DNA of 64,000 nucleotides from Cognatishimia maritima (GTDB lineage: Bacteria > Pseudomonadota > Alphaproteobacteria > Rhodobacterales > Rhodobacteraceae). Within the stretch, counting starts at the first letter, position 1. Every line of letters starts with the position of its first letter. The stretch lies in the NCBI RefSeq assembly GCF_900129685.1, contig NZ_FQWM01000002.1:21814-85813 (forward strand). Reading direction: 5' to 3'. The notes beneath the pieces were generated by a model, which saw nothing but the letters and a program-made list of their open reading frames with translations, did not search any database and was not told the DNA's origin. The position numbers were made by a program, and so were the translations under genes. This document shows, in pieces, positions 58,299 to 64,000 of the stretch.

Positions 58299-58493
58299 TT
58301 AGAAGGCGTTCAGGATCGCCTCAAGCGCGCTGCGGATTCCAATGTCTACCAAAGAAAAGAAAATCGCAGTCAGTGCAGCCATAATGAAGACCATGATGGT
58401 GGTCAGGATAACCTCGCGACGGGTTGGCCAAACGACCTTAGAGATCTCCGCGCGGGTCTGCTGAATAAACTGAGCTGGGTTGGTACGGGCCAT
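58299..58493 (-). CDS. secE: Preprotein translocase subunit SecE
   Basis: A 64-residue short-form SecE with one C-terminal membrane helix (about 35-55). PAQFIQQTRAEISKVVWPTRRE is the conserved amphipathic helix and hinge that clamp SecY. This minimal one-helix form is the rule outside enterobacteria. It partners with SecY encoded at 13.9-15.2 kb. Confidence 0.96.
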   Translation of the reverse strand: MARTNPAQFIQQTRAEISKVVWPTRREVILTTIMVFIMAALTAIFFSLVDIGIRSALEAILNAF

Positions 58494-58523
58494 GATGTGT
58501 CTTCTTTGATAGGATCAGGGGCT

Positions 58524-58552
58524 GACATACGCCGCAAAACGCCTGATTTCAA
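58524..58552 (-). promoter_or_regulatory. Promoter of secE (secE-nusG unit)
   Basis: TTGAAA and TATGTC with 17-bp spacing on the minus strand; the -35 overlaps the stop codon of the long acidic protein gene, 31 bp before secE. Confidence 0.7.
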
Positions 58553-60606
58553 GAGTAGCTTTTGCGGCTCTCTTCGCGGGCAATACGTGCCATGCGGTTG
58601 GCATAGGCACATTCCGCGGCGGCGCGTTCTTCATCGGTCTGGAATTGCGGCAGGTGTAAGCCTTGCGTCCAGCGCGACGGTAGGCGGTCAGCCACGGCCT
58701 GCCAGCGTTCCAGCCGGTCCATGGCTTTGTTGCGCAACTCCAGCGCCTTTTCGGGCCGCTTGCGTTCATACCGTTTCCACCCAAGTTCTGCGTAGTGATG
58801 AATGCGATCAGGCCCCATCAAGATGCCGATAAGGCTGCCAAAGAATAGGGCCAGAACGAGGACCGTTGGAAAGAACCAAGGTTCGATGATGACCGAGAAA
58901 AGGATCAGCGCAACGGCCACACGACGCGGTGTGCAGACGCGGATCAGGGTTTCATCATCAGGAATGATCTGCAGAATCTTCGCCCACAGACGCCTTGCTT
59001 GGCGCGAGACAAACAATGACAGACGGCTTGGCTTTTTGACCTTAATCTTATCTTCGGTCAGCACAGCGGATACGGTGGCTTCGACGTTTTCCGTCGCGAG
59101 GGTTTCCTGTCCCGCCTTCTCAGTGTCTGTGATAGATGGCTTTTCTTCATCGAGCGCTGGGTGCTCTGCGATCAAGCCATGAACGGCATCTTCGATCTCT
59201 GCGTCCGACCCTGCATCGCTTGTCGGTATGTTGGCGCGCTGCGCGTTGTTTGCAGGTTCTTCGATGACTTCGGCGGCAGCAAAAATGGCTTTCTCGGCTG
59301 TTTCAGCATCCGACACAGATTGATCTTCGAATTCGCCGAAATTGTTGGCTGCCAAATCGCTGACATTCTTGATGTCATCCGGAGCCGCGTCCTCAGGCGC
59401 TCTGGGAGCCTCTACGACCTGCGGTTCGATCACTGTGGTCGTCTCAGCAGTTTCGACGGTTTCGGGTTCTGGCTTTAGTAACTCTGCACTTGACGTCTCA
59501 AACTCATCCGCAGGGGCGGCCTCGCTTTCACTGTTCTCAACAGGGTTAGGCTCTGGCTCAGCCGCGTTTTCAGCGACCGCTGTGCTATTGTGCGCCGTTT
59601 CAACTTCCGATTCTGGAACGATTTCCACCTCAGGTGCGAGGTCCAGTTGGACCTCTGGCTCTGGCTCTGGCTCTGGCTCTGATTGAGAGTCAACACAAGC
59701 TTCGAACTCTGCAATATCGAAACCCCAGTCGCCTTGATCATCGACCGTCTCAAACTTTACTTCCTGACCGTCATCCTGTGCCGAACCTGGCTTGGCCGGC
59801 TCAGCGACTTCGACAGAAGTCGTTTCAGGATGATCTGTCTCCGTGTGAAGGGGAACTTCTGAGAAAGTCTCCGTCACGGACACGGGCCCAGAGACGTCTG
59901 CCTGATTGTCAGCTAGGGGCTCAGACGCTGTCGCTTCATCCGCATCGTCGCGGGGTTCTTCCTGAATGGCCGTATCAGACGGCAAGAGTGGCCCAGCCAC
60001 AAGGGCCCCTTCGTGCGGAACGACATCCAACACGACATTCCGGTCCGTCGAGGGCTTTGCTTTCAGTCGCGGTTTTGGCTGCGGTTCTGGCGTTTCATTT
60101 CCTTTGGAGTCCAAAGACACCGGCTTCTGCGAGGCGCTGTGCAGCAAATCGTCTGCGGGCACACCCGTTTCAGGCAGAGCGGCAGCCGCAGGTTTTTGAG
60201 GTGCGGGCTTTTGCGGCGCAGGCTTTGGTGCCGTTTTTTCCGCAACAGTGACTTCGCTGACCGGCTGCGGCTCAGGAGGACGCAAGCTGGCTGGCTCTTT
60301 CGGCGCAAACCGCGCGCCTTCTTGTTTGGCCTGCCAAGCGGGACGCTTGTGGTTTGACACGCCATGCACGGGCGGCGCTGCCAGAGGTGGCGGCGGCGGA
60401 GGATTGCTTGATTTTGGGATGACAGGCTCTTTGCCCTGAACAATCGCCTTGATTGCCAGGAGCGTATCTTGACTCAATTCTCTGTCCAACATCGGAGCCG
60501 GGTGTGACAGCTCCTCGTCTTGATCCTTCATCGAAAATCCCAGTTCAATATCCCAGTCTGCTCTCAGATCGCCCAACAGACGCGCGCGCGGAGACGCGCG
60601 AGACAT
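58549..60606 (-). CDS. Long acidic, Pro/Glu-rich protein with a C-terminal membrane region
   Basis: A 685-residue protein, or 660 if it starts at the ATG giving MKDQDEELSHPA, which has a GGGA site upstream. Residues about 50-520 are low-complexity: strings of Glu, Pro, Ala, Val and Thr (EPEPEPEPEVQ, PPPPPPLAAPP, APQKPAPQKPA) with no folded motif. The last 160 residues are ordered: a basic amphipathic segment (RLSLFVSRQARRLWAK), two hydrophobic helices (about 562-600) and a charged coiled region (KRYERKRPEKALELRNKAM). Homologues seem confined to close relatives. A membrane-tethered scaffold is a guess. It lies between the acetyltransferase and secE. Confidence 0.75.
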   Translation of the reverse strand: MSRASPRARLLGDLRADWDIELGFSMKDQDEELSHPAPMLDRELSQDTLLAIKAIVQGKEPVIPKSSNPPPPPPLAAPPVHGVSNHKRPAWQAKQEGARFAPKEPASLRPPEPQPVSEVTVAEKTAPKPAPQKPAPQKPAAAALPETGVPADDLLHSASQKPVSLDSKGNETPEPQPKPRLKAKPSTDRNVVLDVVPHEGALVAGPLLPSDTAIQEEPRDDADEATASEPLADNQADVSGPVSVTETFSEVPLHTETDHPETTSVEVAEPAKPGSAQDDGQEVKFETVDDQGDWGFDIAEFEACVDSQSEPEPEPEPEVQLDLAPEVEIVPESEVETAHNSTAVAENAAEPEPNPVENSESEAAPADEFETSSAELLKPEPETVETAETTTVIEPQVVEAPRAPEDAAPDDIKNVSDLAANNFGEFEDQSVSDAETAEKAIFAAAEVIEEPANNAQRANIPTSDAGSDAEIEDAVHGLIAEHPALDEEKPSITDTEKAGQETLATENVEATVSAVLTEDKIKVKKPSRLSLFVSRQARRLWAKILQIIPDDETLIRVCTPRRVAVALILFSVIIEPWFFPTVLVLALFFGSLIGILMGPDRIHHYAELGWKRYERKRPEKALELRNKAMDRLERWQAVADRLPSRWTQGLHLPQFQTDEERAAAECAYANRMARIAREESRKSYS

Positions 60607-60732
60607 TGCATAACTCTAAGACTCAGTTGGCCCGAAATAGGGAGGAAAGATGGCGGTTTTGGGCCACTGCCCACACGGCCAAGCGGCACCCCAAGAAAAG
60701 CGCCATGAATTGTTGACGCTTGTCGCTGGGGA

Positions 60733-61386
60733 TTAACGCCCCACGGCCTCTAGCGCAGACAGATCTGTGCCACAGATTTCCACCTCATGCTGGGTGATCA
60801 CGTCAATCGGCCAATCCCACCAAGCAATGCGCTGCATACGCGTTGCGTCCGCATCATCTAGCCTGCGCCGTATCACACGGGCCGGGTTGCCGCCGACGAT
60901 GCTGTAGGGTGGCACATCTCGCGTCACAACCGCACCCGCAGCAATGATCACGCCATCGCCGATGGTCACACCTGGCATGATCTTGGCACCGGTTCCCAGC
61001 CACACATCATGCCCAACAACCGTGTCTTGACCGGGCTCAGGCATGCTCGCCCGCCCCTCCCAGCCACCGCCGAACACCAAGAAAGGAAAGGTCGACAGCC
61101 CGTCCATGCGGTGATTGGCCGAGGCGGTGATGAACTCCACGCCATGCGCAATCTGACAGAATTTCCCGATCACCAGTTTCTCTGGTGCAAAGTCCCAAAG
61201 ATAAGGCGCAAGCCTCTGGGCGATGTCGCTTGGGTCGATCAACGGCTGATGCGCGGACATATAGGTATAGTCACCCACTTCAATGCGCGGATGTTCCAAC
61301 GCCGCTTTCAGAAACACTGTGCCCTTATGGACGGTGCCATCTGGGAGTTTGATCGGGTGAAAAGTATCGGGGGAAGGAAAAGGCAT
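60733..61386 (-). CDS. CatB-type O-acetyltransferase (left-handed beta-helix)
   Basis: A 217-residue hexapeptide-repeat acetyltransferase. The left-handed beta-helix is visible in [19 protein letters not shown] followed by [20 protein letters not shown] and [22 protein letters not shown] is the CatB/VatD family loop, and the catalytic His is likely in SANHRMDG. Such enzymes acetylate chloramphenicol, streptogramins or sugars; resistance activity cannot be claimed. It lies on the minus strand, 346 bp from the long acidic protein start region. Confidence 0.82.
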   Translation of the reverse strand: MPFPSPDTFHPIKLPDGTVHKGTVFLKAALEHPRIEVGDYTYMSAHQPLIDPSDIAQRLAPYLWDFAPEKLVIGKFCQIAHGVEFITASANHRMDGLSTFPFLVFGGGWEGRASMPEPGQDTVVGHDVWLGTGAKIMPGVTIGDGVIIAAGAVVTRDVPPYSIVGGNPARVIRRRLDDADATRMQRIAWWDWPIDVITQHEVEICGTDLSALEAVGR

Positions 61387-61462
61387 GATAACGCTCCGTT
61401 CAGAATTTAAGGAAAATTCGATCAGATCGTAATAATCAAGGTCCTTACTCCGAAGAAGATAT

Positions 61463-61538
61463 TGGCAGGGGCAGCAGGGTTCGAACCCGCGACCTACGGT
61501 TTTGGAGACCGTCGCTCTACCAGCTGAGCTATACCCCT
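61463..61538 (-). tRNA. tRNA-Trp (anticodon CCA)
   Basis: A 76-nt minus-strand tRNA with CCA encoded. The acceptor stem is AGGGGTA/TGCCCCT, the anticodon loop reads CTCCAAA (anticodon CCA) on stem ACGGT/ACCGT, and the T-loop is TTCGAAC. tRNA-Trp ahead of secE-nusG is a conserved arrangement. Confidence 0.97.
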
Positions 61539-61550
61539 AAGGTGACGCTT

Positions 61551-61579
61551 GGATTAAGAGAGACTCAGTGCGGGTGCAA
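61551..61579 (-). promoter_or_regulatory. Promoter of tRNA-Trp
   Basis: TTGCAC and TAATCC with a 17-bp spacer on the minus strand, the -10 lying 12 bp from the tRNA 5' end. The 456-bp gap between the tRNA and the tandem secreted genes also holds a small dyad GTCAGC/GCTGAC at 61939-61956, 38 bp before the first of them; I identify no gene in it. Confidence 0.7.
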
Positions 61580-61994
61580 GGTAAAAATCACATAGACCCC
61601 GAATTTCACTCACGAAATGGTCACGCCGGAACACGTGACGGCCTACTTGCGCTTTCGGTTCCGTGAGTGGGCTGAAACAATAGCTGACAATCGGCGGTGC
61701 ACATTTTTGTGACGCACATATTTCAGCTTGAAAATTGCCCCTGAAACTCGCGGAGAACTCGCGTCAAGACACGCCGCTGAGCGCTGCTTTCCCCTTTGTT
61801 TTATGACGCGCACAGCGCCCTTGCAGCAATGCACAGACACCTGTTTCGATATATCTCCTTTCAAGGCAGAAATGCGTGATCCGCCGTGTGCAATTTCGTG
61901 AATTCAAACGGCTCTGCGGCATCCCTAATTTGCTTGGTGTCAGCACGACAGCTGACGACGACACACATGAAACACAGACCTGAAAGGGAAAGAA

Positions 61995-62234
61995 ATGAAA
62001 CGCATTATCGCAACTTCCGCAGCCGCACTTGTTGTTCTGACCGGCGCAGCCTCCGCAATGGGCGCAGCCTCTGCATATGAGAACACCATCAAACAGTTCG
62101 CACCAGAAGCAGACCTGTCCGGCTACTCTGACGCAGCAATTGCCCACATCGTGAACACCATCAACGACGATGGCGATGACAGCTTTGTGCAAACCCAAGC
62201 GCAGGTTCGTTCGCTGCTGAAGCACCTGAACTAA
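61995..62234 (+). CDS. Small secreted protein, first of a tandem pair
   Basis: A 79-residue protein with an N-terminal signal peptide (KRIIATSAAALVVLTGAASA), leaving a short mature domain of about 57 residues, GAASAYENTIKQFAPEAD onward, with SGYSDAAIAHIVNTIND and VQTQAQVRSLLKHLN helices. The family is not recognised; such proteins occur in Rhodobacteraceae as conserved hypotheticals. GGGAAAG precedes the ATG. The second copy begins 58 bp after its stop. Periplasmic or secreted location is expected. Confidence 0.75.
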   Translation: MKRIIATSAAALVVLTGAASAMGAASAYENTIKQFAPEADLSGYSDAAIAHIVNTINDDGDDSFVQTQAQVRSLLKHLN

Positions 62235-62292
62235 TCCCCCCTCCCCTAAGACTGAAATCCAAACTGAAAACCGACTGAAAAGGAAAATCATT

Positions 62293-62532
62293 ATGAAACG
62301 TATTCTCGCAACCTCCGCAGCCGCTCTTGTCGTTCTGACCGGCGCAGCTTCTGCAATGGGCGCAGCCTCTGCATATGAGAACACCATCAAACAGTTCGCA
62401 CCTGAAGCAGACCTGTCCGGCTACTCTGACGCAGCAATTGCCCACATCGTGAACACCATCAACGACGATGGCGATGACAGCTTTGTTCAAACCCAAGCGC
62501 AGGTTCGTTCGCTGCTGAAGCACCTGAACTAA
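62293..62532 (+). CDS. Small secreted protein, second of a tandem pair
   Basis: A 79-residue protein identical to the preceding one except Ile5 to Leu. By eye there are 9 nucleotide differences in 240 positions, eight of them synonymous, mostly in the first half; the last 120 bases differ at one site. This means a recent duplication or ongoing gene conversion, with protein sequence held. AAGGAAAA lies upstream of the ATG. The pair is followed by an intrinsic terminator, so it forms one operon. Confidence 0.75.
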   Translation: MKRILATSAAALVVLTGAASAMGAASAYENTIKQFAPEADLSGYSDAAIAHIVNTINDDGDDSFVQTQAQVRSLLKHLN

Positions 62533-62591
62533 GATGACCTGCCCATAACCCGCGCTTTCTCTCCTCCCAAGATAGCGCGGGTCCATAAAAG

Positions 62592-62613
62592 AAGGCGGCC
62601 CATAGGCCGCCTT
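62592..62613 (+). terminator. Intrinsic terminator after the tandem secreted pair
   Basis: AAGGCGGCC and GGCCGCCTT form a perfect 9-bp stem with loop CATA, followed by TCTTGTGTTT. Confidence 0.85.
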
Positions 62614-62825
62614 TCTTGTGTTTCGCGGTGTTGGTTTTTCATATATCCGCGATGTCGTCCCCCGACTTGTTTCCTTTTTCGAAATAGTCTTTCCAGAGGA
62701 ACAGCGCGCATTCGCTATATTTTTGCCATTTTTTCACCACAATTTTGCCGCAGGTGTTACGCCCCAATTGCAACACACCCTTGCACATGACTATGCTTGC
62801 ACAAGCAGAACCAAAGGAGCCTCAG

Positions 62826-63788
62826 ATGAGCGCGGCAAACTCGAGCGATTTTGTAACTTTCGTAAGCAGCGGCGGCGGAAATGGTGCAGTGCTGCAGGGC
62901 CATGAGAGCAATGCAGGCACAGGACAATTCTCTGCTCCGCATGACTATACGGTCATAGACAAGTCATTGGATGCGAAGGGCGGAAATGGCAAGGGAAAAC
63001 CGGGCGGCGATACGGGCGACGGCGGCGGCACACCAACGGTGACCGACACCTATACCAGTGGCGACCCAAACGTAGACGACAGCCAAGAATACAACATCAC
63101 CATCGAGTTTGTCGGTGAATGGCCCGACAACCTGAAGGCAGCGTTCATTGCATCGGCGGACTACCTTTCCACAGTGATCGCAGGTGACCTAGCCGATGTG
63201 ACCTACAACGGTGAACTGATCGACGATGTCGTGATCCAAGCAAGCCTCGCCGACATCGACGGCACAGGCGGTGTTCTGGGACAAGCGGGTCCAACAGTCG
63301 TGCGCACCGCAAATTATCTCCCGATCGAAGGCATCATGGAGTTTGATGTTGCGGACGCCCAAGCCTACGATGCAAACGGCTACTTTGACGATATCGTGCT
63401 GCATGAAATGCTGCACGTCCTCGGCTTTGGCACATTGTGGGACTACAATAATCTCGTGCAGACGGTTGTCATCGATGACAATGGAACAAAACGCCCAATC
63501 GATGATATTATTGAGAGCCTCTATGTGGGCGAAAACGCCCTTGGTGAATATGGTGATGCTTTCCTGTTTGTCGAAACCGACGGCGGGGCTGGCACAGCAG
63601 GCGGCCACTGGGACGAAGAAACCTACATGCTGGAATTGATGACAGGCTATATCGGGTATGAAGACCCCGAAACCGGCGTCTGGTCTGGCGCAAATTATCT
63701 GTCAGACTGGTCTCTGGCGTCGCTTGCTGACATTGGCTATGTGCTCGACCCCGCCTTTGTGGGTTTGGACACGATCAACTTCGCCTAA
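62826..63788 (+). CDS. M8-like (leishmanolysin-related) zinc metallopeptidase
   Basis: A 320-residue peptidase. HEMLHVLGFG (about residue 195) is the HExxHxxGxG zinc motif; the third ligand is probably in GGHWDEE, and LELMTGYIG provides the Met-turn. The closing SLASLADIGYVLD resembles secreted members of the family. No classical signal peptide is visible: the N-terminus is low-complexity Gly/Ser/Asp (GGNGKGKPGGDTGDGGG), so export by type I secretion is a possibility but no RTX repeats are present. AAGGAG lies 8 nt before the ATG chosen; a longer frame starts 27 codons earlier. It is not related to the tandem secreted genes. Confidence 0.78.
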   Translation: MSAANSSDFVTFVSSGGGNGAVLQGHESNAGTGQFSAPHDYTVIDKSLDAKGGNGKGKPGGDTGDGGGTPTVTDTYTSGDPNVDDSQEYNITIEFVGEWPDNLKAAFIASADYLSTVIAGDLADVTYNGELIDDVVIQASLADIDGTGGVLGQAGPTVVRTANYLPIEGIMEFDVADAQAYDANGYFDDIVLHEMLHVLGFGTLWDYNNLVQTVVIDDNGTKRPIDDIIESLYVGENALGEYGDAFLFVETDGGAGTAGGHWDEETYMLELMTGYIGYEDPETGVWSGANYLSDWSLASLADIGYVLDPAFVGLDTINFA

Positions 63789-63814
63789 ACCGCTGCGAGG
63801 ACGTAACCTCTACG

Positions 63815-63843
63815 AAAGGCCGCTCATTTGAGTGGCCTTTTTG
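63815..63843 (+). terminator. Intrinsic terminator after the metallopeptidase
   Basis: AAAGGCCGCTCA/TGAGTGGCCTTT, then TTT. Its 26 bases match the fasciclin terminator at 35034. Confidence 0.8.
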
Positions 63844-63865
63844 CTTGGTGGGTTGGCGGTTGTTT

Positions 63866-63888
63866 GGTGGGCTAAAAGCCCACCCTAC
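63866..63888. repeat. GTAG-headed REP-like palindrome (inverted), tuf-associated
   Basis: Arms GGTGGGCT/AGCCCACC, then CTAC, matching 35529-35551 base for base. Confidence 0.75.
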
Positions 63889-63896
63889 AGGTTTAC

Positions 63897-63929
63897 CAAA
63901 GCAAAAAGGCCCCCCTTTCGGGAGGCCTT
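63897..63929 (-). terminator. Intrinsic terminator after the second tuf gene
   Basis: AAGGCCTCCC and GGGGGGCCTT around GAAA, then TTTGC on the minus strand. The tail is more T-rich than in the first copy. Confidence 0.8.
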
Positions 63930-63975
63930 TCCGTAAGTCTTGCGTCGGGTGGGGTGTTACCCCACCGTCTGCAAA

Positions 63976-64000
63976 TTACTCAACGATCTTGGAAACAACA
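63976..64000 (-). CDS. tuf: Elongation factor Tu (second copy, 3' end only)
   Basis: The last seven codons and the stop (VVSKIVE) of a second tuf are visible, cut off by the window edge. About 115 bp of flanking sequence downstream of the stop also closely matches the first copy. Identity is inferred from this tail only; the gene is transcribed toward the tRNA-Trp and secE region. Confidence 0.85.

Noticed and set aside
59600..59700. Tandem DNA repeat in the long acidic protein
   Set aside because: The repeated EP codons are a low-complexity protein stretch, not an independent repeat element.
60733..61386. Chloramphenicol resistance gene
   Set aside because: The CatB-type hexapeptide fold is shared by sugar and unknown acetyltransferases, so resistance is not supported by sequence alone.

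Overview
The window looks like chromosomal DNA of a marine alphaproteobacterium of the Rhodobacteraceae (roseobacter group). The reasons are the order of the translation genes, the tail cluster ATP12–HAD–RluC–CrcB–RarA–DegQ behind rplQ, a tRNA-Trp ahead of secE/nusG, two tuf genes, and accessory families common in that group (DUF1127, TIGR02466 oxygenase, Rhamno_transf glycosyltransferase, M8-like peptidase). This is inference from gene content; no rRNA gene is present.

The backbone is the transcription/translation supercluster, all on the minus strand and read from high to low coordinates: a second tuf (partial, window edge), tRNA-Trp, secE-nusG, rplK-rplA, rplJ-rplL-rpoB-rpoC, rpsL-rpsG-fusA-tuf, rpsJ-rplC-rplD-rplW, rplB-rpsS-rplV-rpsC-rplP, rpmC-rpsQ-rplN-rplX-rplE-rpsN-rpsH-rplF-rplR-rpsE-rpmD, rplO-secY-adk, rpsM-rpsK-rpoA-rplQ. 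These supply ribosome assembly, elongation (EF-Tu, EF-G), RNA polymerase core subunits and the Sec channel.

The main feature of the window is that this cluster is cut into nine separately bounded transcription units. Gene pairs that are adjacent in most bacteria (rplW|rplB, rplP|rpmC, rpmD|rplO, adk|rpsM) are separated by accessory genes, several on the opposite strand. Every unit ends in an intrinsic-terminator hairpin. Eight of the nine have a sigma70-like promoter with an exact 17-bp spacer and a TTG-type -35; the rplB unit is the exception.

The inserts are: a host-attachment-family protein with a small coupled partner (7.4-8.1 kb); a CPA2 cation/proton antiporter and a small duplicated membrane protein (10.8-13.1 kb); an HNH protein and a DUF1127 protein (15.9-17.2 kb); a TIGR02466 oxygenase, OsmC protein, LysE exporter and an ACP-like membrane protein (21.9-24.9 kb); an AT-rich orphan, a 62-aa membrane protein and a fatty-acid desaturase (27.9-30.5 kb); TPR, fasciclin and DUF6980-like proteins (32.9-35.5 kb); a LuxR-type regulator, glycosyltransferase and DMT transporter (40.3-43.4 kb); a second desaturase and an lldD-like oxidase with an operator-like palindrome (55.1-57.5 kb). 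At the right end a long acidic membrane protein, a CatB-type acetyltransferase, two nearly identical tandem secreted proteins and an M8-like metallopeptidase lie around the tRNA.

Short palindromic repeats are unusually frequent: many GTAG-headed REP-like elements, including copies inside the rpoB-rpoC and fusA-tuf spacers, and a second family of about 65-100 bp. I saw no CRISPR array, insertion sequence, integrase or replication origin, and no REP-associated transposase. The strongest candidates for something undescribed are the split supercluster with its repeats, the HNH/beta-domain protein, the membrane-ACP-like fusion and the tandem secreted pair.
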